Below, piece after piece: positions 12,994 through 23,700 of a DNA stretch of 64,000 nt. Both the position numbers and the translations under genes were made by a program. Each line of letters begins with the position of its first letter. Position 1 is the stretch's first letter. Under the pieces are notes generated by a model, which worked only from the letters and a program-made list of their open reading frames with translations, was not told the origin of the DNA and made no database searches. The stretch comes from Ochromonas danica (Eukaryota; Sar; Chrysophyceae; Chromulinales; Chromulinaceae): contig VKHL01000040.1 in the NCBI GenBank assembly GCA_015146655.1, forward strand, positions 62,001 to 126,000. Direction: 5' to 3'.

Positions 12994-13138
12994 AGACCAG
13001 CCTCCTCCTTCCTTCCTCTCCCTCTTGGCCTGCTAGTGTATGAGAAGGGAGCTGTTGCACAGATTTGTGCACTTAAAACTGAAAACTCGTATGCTTTCGT
13101 GGATAATACCCTCCTCAGTGTTTCAGCATACAATGTGT

Positions 13139-13888
13139 CTAGACCTGAGCCTCCTGCTGCTTGTCTTCATTCACCTCTTCGGTATCAATCACTTCTTCAC
13201 TTTCGTCCTCGTAGGTTGCTCCAAAGAACTCGGCTACGAAGGGGAAGTCCTGGCCTTCCTTCCAGGCAGCCTGTCGAGTGTTGAAGTCGCGGCCCTGGGC
13301 GTCAGGCAGCACAATCTCTTGGAAGAACGCGTCCTCGCCAAAGGCAGCATCCGAGCCATCTTCCTTGGTGATCTGCCACCACCACAACCACCAAACATGT
13401 CACTATACAGTACAGTCTCACAGGGCGGCAGGAGAAGCGCTTACTCGGATGTTGTTATTGTTGCAGAGCTGGCCGATCATTGTCTCCAGACCGAAGCTAA
13501 CCAAGTACTTACGCACACCCTCCATGGCAGCAGGAGGAAGCTTTCCCTGACGGAAGCCAGGGAAGGACACCTTCCTTCGCTTCATCTCTTGCATGTACTC
13601 GTCCAGGTAGCTCTTGAGGGCCTCAGCGGGCAAGACTGTTTCAATGCGGAACTTCCCCAAATCCCCTCCAAGTGTTTGCAGCTTGTTGAACTTTGTGCCT
13701 TCAAATTCCCCAATGTCCAATGCAAGCTCTTGAGGAGACAGACTGACTTCATTGGTGCTTTGCAAGGCCCAACCTCGGCTCAATGAGTGGCAGCGATGCA
13801 TGACCGAAGAAACTGCTGGGCATACCCTCCAAGCCCCTAACTGGGCAAAGGACAAGCAGAGGCAAGCTAAGAAGAGGATGAACTGCAT
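13139..13888 (-). CDS. Trigger-factor-like protein with N-terminal signal peptide
   Basis: Two exons, 13888-13445 and 13372-13139 (72-nt phase-0 intron), 225 residues. Residues 1-18 (MQFILFLACLCLSFAQ) form a clear signal peptide. A short basic/polar stretch follows, like a plastid transit peptide. The body resembles the N-terminal ribosome-binding domain of bacterial trigger factor: IETVLPAEALKSYLDEY, then PGFRQGKLPPAAM, which matches the family's PGFRxGKxP loop. The acidic C terminus has no peptidyl-prolyl isomerase or chaperone-arm domain, so it is much shorter than trigger factor (~430-550). I infer delivery to the plastid, where bacterial-type ribosomes would be the partner, but the residue after the predicted signal cleavage is not the usual Phe, so secretion remains possible. 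An in-frame extension upstream of the chosen ATG looks like leader sequence. Confidence 0.75.
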
Positions 13889-14706
13889 CTTGACGGACGG
13901 GATTGATTGATTGATTGCGATAGCCAAGCCAACACAAGCAGCAGCTCGGTGGAATGTTTCCTTGCGCGGGAAATTTGAGTGGCAGAAGAAGAGCACGCCA
14001 CACAAACACAACAGAGAGAGATCCAGACACCCAGACATCCAGACATCCAGATACTCAGACATCTAGAATTCTAAATATTTAGGATTAGCTAAACCTAAAC
14101 AATTGTCGAGGTGACTTCAAGAGAGTCCACGGCTCTGAGCAATCGGGTTGGTTCTGTGTTGCTCTTTGAGGAATGAGTTTCCTTCCTTGAAGCGCAACTC
14201 TGAACCAACCCGATTGCTCAGGGCCGTGGACTCATTTCATTCAACGAATAGTATAATGAGATCTATATCGCATTTGCTGTCATTGTTCCAGTACATCGTG
14301 TTAGAAAGTTCAGAGTGAGAATTGCAAGCAATGCTAGAAAGCTATACACTTGATTCAATACAATAGTGCAATTGATCTCTGCTAGTTGTTTTCGACACAA
14401 CTAAGCAGGACTGAGAAGCAAGAATTCTTTTATACTCACATCTGACGCCAAGCTTCAACATTCTTTGTACATTAACTTCAATATTAACAGAGAAGAGACA
14501 GCAGCTGTCTTCGGTATCACGTCACAGGATAGTCTGACAGAAGCCACATCGCCTACAGAAAGTCAACAGACTGTTCGCGCCATCCACAGCACTGCACCGC
14601 AGCAGACTGCTCTCACAAAGACGACCATGTCTGGACCACCACAAGGATAATAAATTACCATAAATGAGAAGAGACAGACACAGAGAGAGAGAGAGTGACT
14701 GGGTCG
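13889..14706. other. Intergenic region upstream of the trigger-factor-like gene
   Basis: This contains short tandem CAGACATC-type repeats near 14025-14065 and the long hairpin described separately at 14123-14233. A (GA)n run sits near 14683-14697. A 61-codon frame at 14465-14650 has no recognisable features and I do not call it. Confidence 0.5.
14123..14233 (+). repeat. Long near-perfect inverted repeat (hairpin)
   Basis: Arms at 14123-14154 and 14202-14233 are 32 nt each and match as reverse complements at 31 positions. The one exception is T opposite G, which in a plus-strand RNA is a U-G wobble, so that strand would fold into an unbroken 32-bp stem. The 47-nt spacer can pair further (gttgc with gcaac). 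There is no obvious target-site duplication around it. It could be a small-RNA precursor, a short foldback transposon remnant, or a regulatory/termination hairpin upstream of the trigger-factor-like gene. Confidence 0.85.
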
Positions 14707-15346
14707 TCACCTGTCGAAGACTTCGGCCAATGCGCTGCGGAAGTCAGTGGGAGTCCAGCCCCTCTGCGAGAGGTCAAAGCACCCGCCACAAGGGCAGGAG
14801 AGCTGTTTCACATCCGCATTCCAACTCAGATAGTGTTGACTAAAGCAGGCAGAGAAACACGATTAAGGGGCGATGGGAAGGAGAAAGAGACGGAAAGACT
14901 CACAGGCAGAGAGGACAGAGAACAGCCTCGGGGTCTTGGGCCTCGTCGCAGTCCATAAAGCTCTCATCCTCAAAGTCACAGCCTTGCATGAGCTCCTCGT
15001 TAGCCATCTCCTCATAGAGCGCCTCCTCCATCTGCAGCAGCAGGTCTTGGTAGTGGTCCGAGCAGAGGAAGTCTTCCCACTGCAGATGGTCTGCGATGCT
15101 GGGCCGGCATGTCTCTCCGTCAACCTTCTGACTTATTGTGGAAACTGGGGAGGAGACAGCAGGCGACTCACCGCCCAGCATCCACGACTTGAGCACCACA
15201 TCGTCTGCAGCTACTCGACCTTGTCGGAAACGATGAAATAAATCTTTTCTCTTGGACTTCCCTTCAGAAAGAAATCGACTCAGAGCTTCCTCTTTGTATT
15301 GCTGTAGTGTCTTTAACTGTTTGGGAGGCTGACGAACGGTTGTCAT
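14707..15346 (-). CDS. RPA-interacting protein (RPAIN/RIP)-like zinc-finger protein
   Basis: Two exons, 15346-14904 and 14839-14707 (64-nt intron, phase 2), 191 residues. Family members bind replication protein A and escort it into the nucleus. The order of parts matches RPAIN: a basic N-terminal segment (KEEALSRFLSEGKSKRKD), a central acidic helical part (LLLQMEEALYEEMANEEL), then a C-terminal zinc-binding region with VLCPLC in exon 1 and LSCPCGGCFDL in exon 2, ending LAEVFDR. The intron splits the putative zinc ribbon between its two cysteine pairs, and only the spliced form carries both. Assignment comes from domain order and Cys spacing rather than a search. Confidence 0.68.
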
Positions 15347-15401
15347 GATTCACAAGTCATTATCATTATGAGAGTCGTTCATTGCACGGAATCCACGAAC
15401 A

Positions 15402-15413
15402 ATTCCATGGAAT
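15402..15413. promoter_or_regulatory. 12-bp palindrome ATTCCATGGAAT in a bidirectional promoter region
   Basis: A perfect 12-bp palindrome lies in the 108 bp between the RPAIN-like start (15346) and the glycosyltransferase start (15455). The same palindrome occurs at 48091-48102, upstream of the permease starting at 47951, in both cases near GTGGATTCC- or GGAATCCAC-like sequence. It may be a binding site; there is no direct evidence. Confidence 0.25.
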
Positions 15414-15454
15414 GAGAGAGGCGGTTCTGTTTGTTTTGGAGGTGAATCAAACAA

Positions 15455-17377
15455 ATGCGACAATCCATCGTACCACATGGAGGAGCCACCAGTGGTAACA
15501 GAGGAGGAGGAGGGGGAGGATGGGTTGTAGTATTTGGTGTTCTTTGTGGGATTGGTCTCACTGTCTTCCTTCGCAATCTTTTGCTTTCCTCATCTACAAC
15601 AACAATGACAACAACACTGACCAGTCCAGCCACTGCCTCTGCCACCACCAGCTTCCACTCTCTGACTGAGCGCTATGTGAATCACTATGGGAGTAACTCG
15701 AGTGAGAGAGAGAGTCTCCCCGGCAGCCGCTCCTCCGTTGAAGCACTTCGACAGGAACGACTGCGGCTGCTGACTCGCTTGAAGCAGATTGAGAGTGACT
15801 TGGAGATCTTGGTCCAGCAAGACAGAAACCTCTCTGGCATCAATCCTCTACAGCAGCAGTCGCTCCCTCAGCCATCAGAGCAGCAGCAGCAGCAGTGTGC
15901 CTATGGCTTCACAGTCTACGTGTACCCCATCCCTGCTACTCTAAATGCGATTAGGATAAGTGAAGAAGCTAGACGGAACGGTACCTTGCATGTTTGCAGG
16001 AAGTGTATCCTGGAGCAGTTCGCCTTGGAGTACATCGTCTACGACTTCTTCACTTCCTTCTGCGGACGAGTGCATCGACCCGATCAAGCGGATTACTTTT
16101 ATCTACCTCTTGTTCGAGATGCAGAGTTCCGTTATGCTATGCAAGAATATGGAAATCGATTTCGCACGCCTTCCCCAGCTGAAGATGCACTGCTGGATTT
16201 GATGGAAAAGAACGACTCCGCCAAGTGGAGGGAAGTGTTTGGTGTGACTGATCACTATTGGCATCGCCATCAAGGCGCGGACCATATTATTGTCATGCCT
16301 GCTCCTGTCACGAATCTGCGTCATGAGACAGGAATGCGTGGATTCTTCCATTACATGAGTCATCTACACAGTCCCATCTTCCTGCATTTGGAATATTCCA
16401 AACAATTCGTACAGGAATATCCTGTATGTGCGAAGGAAAAGAACATCATGCTGCCCTATCCCACGACAGATCCAGATCTATTCAGTGGGAAGCTCACGGT
16501 ATCTTTCCATGAAGAGCGCAGCTTCTTGCTGTATTATGCAGGCGGGATGCATGGAGAATGTGTTGAAGTGCGACAAGCATTGCGAGAGATCCTCACCAAT
16601 AGCAGTCGAATCTCCAATATTGTCCCTCCAGTCCGAAGCAATCAAGAAGAGAGAGAGTTGGGGTTCCTGCAGGCCAAGTTCTGTCCTATTCCCATTGGCG
16701 ACTCTCCGTCCTCCAAGCGTATGTATGATGTGTTAAACTTTGGCTGTGTTCCAGTGGTCTTGTCGGATGACCTTGTGTGGGCGTTAAGCGATCAGACTGG
16801 TGGTCCTTTGAATCACTCCCTCTTCAGCATTCAGATCCCCCAGTCCATTGTCCACTACACTGCCGCTCGGTCTCTACGGGTCTATCGAGATAGAAAGAGT
16901 GCTTTTGGTGTTCTCCCTTCTGGTAAATTGGTTTATGACATCTTGGCTGAAGCGCAAGATGGAGGGCAAAACTATGAGCAGGGAGTGCTGCTGAATCCTC
17001 TGGTCCAGGTGCTGCGGAGAATTCCCCATGAGGAATGGTTGACATTGCAGCGCCACGGCAGAGAGGCTGGTGAACGTTATCGCTACTATGCTTTCAACCG
17101 CAGCATGGTGCATATCCCCACTGCACTTCATCAGTTCCCTAATGGAGGAGCGATCGCTCTGCTCGCTGAAGAACTGCAAAAGAGAAAGTCTTTTGGTTTG
17201 GTTCGACTTTTTCAAAAGTGCAAGGAAGAACGAATCAAGCAGCATAGTTATGTACCGCGGTTTTCTTGTGATGGCAAGGACACTGTGGACTCCTTATTAC
17301 TCGTGAAGGAACGATCACGAGGGAAATCGAAGTCAAAACCAAAGCCAAAGCCAAGGCCCAGGCCTAAAGAACGTTAA
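15455..17377 (+). CDS. Exostosin-family (GT47-like) glycosyltransferase, type II membrane protein
   Basis: Intronless, 640 residues. A glycine-rich N-terminal cytosolic stub is followed by one hydrophobic anchor (VVFGVLCGIGLTVFLRNLLL, about residues 26-45), a Ser/Thr-rich stem and a Gln-rich linker, as expected of a Golgi type II enzyme. The lumenal domain from ~residue 150 shows the exostosin pattern: FTVYVYPIP at the start, ADYFYLPL, HIIVMPAP, and the nucleotide-sugar-binding-like segment LGFLQAKFCPIPIGDSPSSK followed by FGCVPVVLSDD. Exostosin-family enzymes transfer sugars in cell-wall and proteoglycan synthesis; donor and acceptor cannot be told from sequence. The C terminus is a lysine/proline-rich repeat (KPKPKPRPRP). 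N-glycosylation sequons such as NGT and NSS are present. Confidence 0.85.
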   Translation: MRQSIVPHGGATSGNRGGGGGGWVVVFGVLCGIGLTVFLRNLLLSSSTTTMTTTLTSPATASATTSFHSLTERYVNHYGSNSSERESLPGSRSSVEALRQERLRLLTRLKQIESDLEILVQQDRNLSGINPLQQQSLPQPSEQQQQQCAYGFTVYVYPIPATLNAIRISEEARRNGTLHVCRKCILEQFALEYIVYDFFTSFCGRVHRPDQADYFYLPLVRDAEFRYAMQEYGNRFRTPSPAEDALLDLMEKNDSAKWREVFGVTDHYWHRHQGADHIIVMPAPVTNLRHETGMRGFFHYMSHLHSPIFLHLEYSKQFVQEYPVCAKEKNIMLPYPTTDPDLFSGKLTVSFHEERSFLLYYAGGMHGECVEVRQALREILTNSSRISNIVPPVRSNQEERELGFLQAKFCPIPIGDSPSSKRMYDVLNFGCVPVVLSDDLVWALSDQTGGPLNHSLFSIQIPQSIVHYTAARSLRVYRDRKSAFGVLPSGKLVYDILAEAQDGGQNYEQGVLLNPLVQVLRRIPHEEWLTLQRHGREAGERYRYYAFNRSMVHIPTALHQFPNGGAIALLAEELQKRKSFGLVRLFQKCKEERIKQHSYVPRFSCDGKDTVDSLLLVKERSRGKSKSKPKPKPRPRPKER

Positions 17378-17712
17378 CATACCATTGTTTCAAAACTGTA
17401 CATACCTTTGAACAGATGCTGTATTTACCCATTGTAACCAATACCAGTAGTTAACGCTGGCAAATATGTCCACCTAGACGGTTTGGTTCATTGCACTCCA
17501 CTCACACACAGACACCATCCTAAAGTCTATGAACTGTCAAATCCAGCTAGCTGTTTGGCAATCTAGCAGTCTGCCAATCTAGCATCTGGCCATCTGGCGG
17601 CAAAGTAGTCGTTGGTTGGCTTGGCAGCAGTCAGCCGTTGCTGTTGTTGTTGTTGTGGTCTTCTTCTCGTCCACTCTCACAGTCTTGTTGATTGCATTTG
17701 GTGTCACAACGA
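17378..17712. other. Intergenic region with CTAGC/CTGGC short repeats and a GTT run
   Basis: Separates two genes on the same strand. Degenerate repeats of the type gtctgccaatctagcatctgg occur at about 17545-17600, and a short (GTT)n run at about 17638-17656. It presumably contains a 3' UTR and the next promoter. No gene seen. Confidence 0.45.
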
Positions 17713-19935
17713 ATGGAAGAAGTTACCAACAACGAGAATAATCTTCCAGAAGAGGCTTTTCCTATCAAAGGCTCTGAGCTGGAAGATGCCGACAATCTAG
17801 CAGACCAGCAACAACAACAACAACTACATCAACAATCATCATTCCAGCAGGAACAGCAGGCAGAAGAAGTCAGAGAAGGTGAACTTCTCTTCTTCTCCTC
17901 TTCTCAACTCCCTCTCCTCAGTCACACTGACTCTTCTTTAGGGACTCTGTTTTCAACACCTTCTCCTAAGAAGAAAAGCCTCTGCAAGGCCAAGAGATCG
18001 TCTTCTAAGAAGTCTTCTTGTCCTCTGACCTCTCAGTCAGCTGTTCTATTGCCTTCCGACCATCAAGAGGGCGATGAGCTGACAGCAGCCGCTGCTTCTC
18101 AGTCCCCTAGACTAACTACCAAGTCGCTCACGCTGCCCAGCTCCCCGCAGTTCAACATTGACAAGAGAATGAAAAGCAGCTCTCGCGCCTCCATGCACCA
18201 GCTCAGCAGCGAAGATCTGCTCTTGGCCAAGTTGGAAGAAGAGCGAAACAATGAGAAGAAGAAGATCGCCAAGGCTCAGCAAATGTACTCTCGACTGAAG
18301 GCAAAAGGCTTCCAGTCCAAAGCCGCGTCTTCTTCTCATCAAACAGTCAAGAAGCTCACCATCCCCAAGGCACCCAAGAGTGCTCTTACTGGCCGTCTTG
18401 GCGCCAAGGTTCCAAGTGTATTGAAGAGATCTCCCCAGAAAAAGGAGGAGAAAGTGGCCACGACTAGTCCTCGTCCGCATCTAACGATTCCTGTGCCATT
18501 TCAATTCGCAACGGATAGCCGAATGAAGTCAACAGCAGCAATCGATCGCTCTTCCTCTCTCACCGCAGGAGAACTTGCACAAAAGTTTTTCCAAGATCCC
18601 AGATCTCATTATGTTCCTGAACACGCTGCGAAGAAGTTGACGGAAGCGCACAGTCCTGTGCTGAAGACCAAGCAGAGATGCATGTCCGCATCCAAGGAGC
18701 GACCTTTGAGCTATGAGGAGCGCATTGAACAGGAGATGCAAGAAATCATGAGGCATTCCTTTAAGGCCAGAGAAATCGATCGTCGTATCTTCGAAAGCAA
18801 TGGAGAGTTGGGTGTGCCCAAAGTGGAAGCCAAACCCCTCACAGTGCCACAAGAATTCCACCTCCAGCTCGAGATCCGCGCTGCAGAGCTCAAAGATAAG
18901 AAGCCAGCAACAGAAGAAGAGCCTTCTGCGCAATCGTTCAAAGCATTGCCGCTGCCGGACTTCATCCGAGAGCCTTCCAGACAGGCTCCAACCCCGCGAC
19001 TCAACTTCCAGCCAACCATTCCCGTCTCTCCGAAGCTTCATGGAGGAGAGCGAGCATCCAGCGCTCCAGCGCGCAGACAAAGGCCACATCACAAGGAAGT
19101 GGAGCAAAAGAAGCAGGAAGAGGCTGAGGCTTGGAGGAAATGCACGAAAGACTTCCAGAAACTGACAACCCCAGAAGAGTTTCATCTTCATACAAGTGAG
19201 CGAGGTGCAAATTACCAACAAATGATGCAGGAATATCTTCGTCAAGAAGAAGAAATGGAAAGAGAACGAGCCAAGGTCAAAGCTTTGCCTTTGCCAGACC
19301 TCAGCAAGACCTTCCAGCCCAAACCATCGGACAGATCCTCCACAGCTCCTCAGCCATTCGAACTAATGAGCGTTGCTCTGCACGAAGAGGCTGAAGCCAG
19401 ACACCAAATGCAGAAAGAGAAGGAGGGAAGCCAAGAAAGCGCTTCTTTTAAGGCTCGCCCTCTGCCCAAGAGCACATACGAGCCAAAAGTTGTGGAAGCT
19501 GCACGTGACGAGAACCGTGCCCCTGTTGTGCCTCAAAACGTTCAGCTGGCTAGTGATCTTCGTGCGGAGAAACGTCATCAATTTGATGAACAGCTTGTTC
19601 AGAAGCAAAGCGAGCAGAAGAAGCTGGTAGAGCAAGTAACTCGTGAGCGCGAGGCCGCCGAGAAGAAAGCTCTCAAAGATCTGCGCAGAAAGAGTGTTGA
19701 AGAAGGCGGTCTGGTTTTCAAAGCTCGTGAGATCTTGAGAACTGACCCTTTTGCTCCAAAGCAAGTTGCGGCACCCAAGCCAGCGACCATTCCTCGCTCT
19801 CCAAAGCTTCGTCTCAAGGATCGCAGCCGAAGCCGATCGCTAGCAGGTGGCTCTGCTGAACTGCCTAAGGAGGCTACCAAAAAGGGTGCGCTTCTTGGTG
19901 GTGCCCGAAGAATGACTGTGGGAATGCCAAGATGA
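17713..19935 (+). CDS. TPX2-like microtubule-associated protein with several FKAxPLP repeats
   Basis: Single exon, 740 residues from the ATG at 17713. The N-terminal third is Gln/Ser-rich and probably disordered. From about residue 340 the protein contains about five related blocks, each with an F/V-K-A core followed by proline: FKAREIDRR, FKALPLPDF, VKALPLPDL, FKARPLPKS and FKAREILR. Between them lie charged helices and P-x-x-PKL motifs (TIPVSPKLH, TIPRSPKLR). This arrangement is typical of the TPX2 C-terminal family, whose members bind and nucleate microtubules on spindles or axonemal/cortical arrays. No aurora-binding motif is evident at the N terminus, so it is not a strict TPX2 orthologue. 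The C terminus is rich in basic residues. Confidence 0.7.
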   Translation: MEEVTNNENNLPEEAFPIKGSELEDADNLADQQQQQQLHQQSSFQQEQQAEEVREGELLFFSSSQLPLLSHTDSSLGTLFSTPSPKKKSLCKAKRSSSKKSSCPLTSQSAVLLPSDHQEGDELTAAAASQSPRLTTKSLTLPSSPQFNIDKRMKSSSRASMHQLSSEDLLLAKLEEERNNEKKKIAKAQQMYSRLKAKGFQSKAASSSHQTVKKLTIPKAPKSALTGRLGAKVPSVLKRSPQKKEEKVATTSPRPHLTIPVPFQFATDSRMKSTAAIDRSSSLTAGELAQKFFQDPRSHYVPEHAAKKLTEAHSPVLKTKQRCMSASKERPLSYEERIEQEMQEIMRHSFKAREIDRRIFESNGELGVPKVEAKPLTVPQEFHLQLEIRAAELKDKKPATEEEPSAQSFKALPLPDFIREPSRQAPTPRLNFQPTIPVSPKLHGGERASSAPARRQRPHHKEVEQKKQEEAEAWRKCTKDFQKLTTPEEFHLHTSERGANYQQMMQEYLRQEEEMERERAKVKALPLPDLSKTFQPKPSDRSSTAPQPFELMSVALHEEAEARHQMQKEKEGSQESASFKARPLPKSTYEPKVVEAARDENRAPVVPQNVQLASDLRAEKRHQFDEQLVQKQSEQKKLVEQVTREREAAEKKALKDLRRKSVEEGGLVFKAREILRTDPFAPKQVAAPKPATIPRSPKLRLKDRSRSRSLAGGSAELPKEATKKGALLGGARRMTVGMPR

Positions 19936-20738
19936 AAGTGCAAGATCTCGTCTCTTCTTCGCGTGCGATGATGATTCATTCTTTGGTGTGGGCAATGTTT
20001 GAAGCATGGTCAAGACCCAACAACACTTCATTTTGATTTTCTCTTCTGTATCTGAGCTTCACTCAATAAGCTTTACTATAGTGTAATACTTTTTGCTAAC
20101 TATATTACCACCTACTGGACTGTGTTACAAAGTGATTAGGCGTGCTGAAGCGATAGGAAAGAATGGCACTGCAAAGGATACGATCGCGTGATTTGAAATA
20201 GCCGTTAAGAATGAATCCAAACATTTCAGACCCCAGAGTATGGTTTTAGTCGATTTTAGCGTATAATTCGGATTTTCCTTTTCACCCTTCATCATTAGAT
20301 CGATTTTCGCCGAATCGAATCGAATCGAATCAAATCAAATCAAAACAATTCGAGAGAGAAAGTCTGAATGTCCTTGACAAAATGATGAAAGATGATTTCT
20401 CCTTCATGTTTATTATTGAAATTACTGTAGCTACTACCACCATCATATTGCAAACAAAAGTTGTGTGGATATTATTGCCATGCGCGGTATTTCCTCCAAC
20501 AGAGCATTGCAACACAATCAAATCAAATCCAATCTCTGCTGATCTCACAGCACAGACAACAACAACAAAGACAGAGACAGAGACAGAAGAAGACAGAACT
20601 ATTGAAGAACATCCTCACTCACCTCACCTCACCTCAGAAAACATCTGCCAGAACTATTGAAGAACGTCATAGAAGAGCAAACCTATTCTACCTCATGCTT
20701 GGATTATCTTATTAAAAGCACAGGCAAACTCAGACATC
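19936..20738. other. Intergenic region with (GAATC)n/(AAATC)n and AGACAG microsatellites
   Basis: Pentanucleotide runs at 20313-20345 (gaatc then aaatc), AGACAG repeats near 20570-20590 and a CTCAC run near 20620-20635. The rest is AT-rich. No coding evidence. The ankyrin gene's promoter presumably lies at the right end. Confidence 0.5.
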
Positions 20739-23700
20739 ATGCAAGATACAGAAGAGGAAGAAAAGAAGAGAAAGACTGAAGAAGTGAGAAGAATACAAGA
20801 AGAGAGAGAAGATCATCTCGCTGAGGTGGAGGAAGAAGATGTCTGTGCTATCCCTTACGAGGAAGAAGCAGCAGCAAGAGAAGTTGGGTTAGGTTTAGAG
20901 AGAGCTCTGGCTCCAAATGGCATTTTCTTGTCTCAGTCACCAGACGGTCAGATCGCAGTTCTACTTCAGAATTGCTCCACTAATTGGCAGCAAATGATTG
21001 AGTCTGGAGATATATTGACTGTATTTAAAACACTGGAGACTTACAATGCAATTCATAGAATCCCTGTATTACTAGTCAATGAGAACTTCACAATGAATGC
21101 AGATAGCGAAGAAATCAAGGTAAAGTGCTGAGTATAGCCTGCTGTCTATTCTAATAGGGGTGATATGATGTGGTGAATGCCTAATGATGGTCTGTAGGGT
21201 ATGACAGCGCTGCATATGTCAGCTGTGAAGGGTAAAGTGGAGATGGTAAGGTTGTTGTTACTTCATCCATCAATAGATGTCAATGCTGTGGACCATGAGG
21301 TGAGCATGCAAACCTTTCAACAACTACTAACGATGATGTTTGTATTGAAAGAGTGTGTCTATAATTGTTTATACTGTATATACCGTACTAGCCGTAGTGC
21401 TTATATGTAGTGGTTATAATGTTGTATACTGGGAAGGGTGTTAACGTGTGAGTATTGTCAGTGTATGTACTGTGTGATTTGTTATATGGTATGATAGTTT
21501 TGTAAGATGTTGCTGGTAAGTTAGCAGGAGTTGGTGTAGGTATAGAATTGGTGAAGTTAGTGTTGTGCATAGGCTGCTATTACCACTAACTGCTATGTCT
21601 GTGGGCTAGCATAGTAATATAGCATACATGGGAGAGGTGTTACAATATGTTGCTGGTGTAGACCAGTAGGCATATACTGTAGCATGTGAGTGCGTTATGG
21701 TGTGTATGAATACAGTGCATGTTAGCTGTCGGTGCAGCGATTGGTACTAATGTAGTTTGTGATGTGTGTATATGTGCCTGTGTTTGTAGATCGAATGGAC
21801 ACCCTTGTATATTGCTTGCTACTATGACCATGTTGAAGTGGTTAAAGTCTTGTTACTTAATGATCGGGTGGACGTGAACAAGGTTACTATTGTAAGTGCG
21901 GTTATTCTTTCTTGCGTCTAGCATGAATATGGTAATGCGCATCTGTTAATATGAGCATACTAGAATAGAATAGAATAGTTAGTCTGTCATGATGGTTTAT
22001 ATATTATACGTTAGTGTTGGTGTTTGATTAAAGAAGGTGAAGGTGTTAGTGTTTGCACATGTTAGTATGAGCAGATATAGAATGATTACAATATCATCAT
22101 TATTGTTATTATAGCTAATCTGTGTGACTGTGTTTGACTAGGATGGATGGACACCCTTGCATGCTGCATGCTACCGTGATCACTTTGAAGTGTTTAAGGT
22201 TTTATTGCTTGATGCTCGGGTGGATGTAAACAAGACCGATAATGTAAGATTGGCAATCCTTTCTTCTACCTTACATGGTGGTAGTCTTGTACTGTATAGT
22301 ATAGTATGTCACAGTTATGATATGTAGTATGTTATAAGTTAGTGTTAGTGTAGGTGTAAAGCAGATGAATATGTTAATGTATAGTATATGTTACTATGAG
22401 TAGATATCTATACAGTATACTAGTTAGTCTGTTATGATGGTGTATATGTTATAAGTTAGTGTTAGTGTAGGTGTAAAGCAGATGAATATGTTAATGTACA
22501 GTATATGTTAGTATGAGTATATATCTATACAGTATAATAGTTAGTCTGTTATGATATGTAGTATGTTATAAGTTAGTGTTAGTGTAGGTGTAAAGCAGAT
22601 GAATATGTTAATGTATAGTATATGTTACTATAAGTAGATAGCTATACAATCTAATAGTTAGCCTGTTATGATGCTGTATATGTTATAAGTTAGTGTATGT
22701 GTAGTAGATATAAAGTAGGTGAAGGTGTTAGTATTATTAGCATATGTTAGTATGATCAGATATAGAATATTACAATGTCATTATTATTATTGTGACAGCT
22801 AATACATATGTGACTGTGTTTGACTAGAGTGAATGGACGCCGTTGCATGCTGCATGTAGCAGAGGTCATGTTGAAGTTGTCAAGGTCTTATTGGCCGATA
22901 AAAGGGCTGATGTGAACAGGACTGCTCTTGTAAGTATGGCTATCATTTCTTCTATCTTACACTGTAGTAGTCTTGCACTGTATAGTATAGTATGTCACAA
23001 TAATGATATGTAGTATGTTATAAGTTAGTATTAGTGTTTGTGTGGGTGTAAAGCAGATGAATATGTTAATGTATAGTATATGTTACTATGAGTAGATATC
23101 TATACAGTATACTAGTTAGTCTGTTATGATGGTGTATATGTTATAAGTTAGTGTTAGTGTAGGTGTAAAGCAGATGAATATGTTAATGTATAGTATATGT
23201 TAGTATGAGTAGATGTACAGTATAATAGTTATTCTGTTATGATGGTTTGTATGTTATAAGTTAGTGTAGGTGTTTGATTAAAGTAGATGAAAGTGTTAGT
23301 GTTAGTATATGTTAGTATGAGCAGATATAGAGTGATTACAATATCATTATTATTATCTTTATAGCTAACATGTGTGACTGTGTTTGACTAGAACGGATGG
23401 ACACCCTTGCATGCTGCATGTTACCGTGATCACTTTGAAATGATGAAGGCTTTGGTACTTGATGCAAGGGTGGATGTGAACAAGACTGATATTGTAAGTG
23501 TGGTCTTGTGTAGCACAACATTGTATAGTATAGGCTACCCGAGTAGTGGTTGGAGTAGTGGGTATTATTGCTATGAGATACTAATATTGATTTGAGTCTG
23601 GTATATGATAGATATAATATATGATGTGTTTGTTACGTCTCATCTGTGTTTCTTTCTTTCATGCGTTAGTCACAAGATGTGTTATGGTGGTGTGTATGAT

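Noticed and set aside
14465-14650. 61-codon frame upstream of the RPAIN-like gene
   Set aside because: Composition is low-complexity Thr/Ser/Gln, with no conserved feature.
18529-19245. Minus-strand frame of 238 codons with hydrophobic Leu/Phe runs
   Set aside because: Antisense of Lys/Glu-rich TPX2-like coding sequence, which always yields Leu/Phe/Ser-rich frames.
22244-23391. Repeated units considered as a CRISPR-like array
   Set aside because: The repeats are directly adjacent ~117-bp minisatellite units inside introns, without unique spacers, in a eukaryotic gene.
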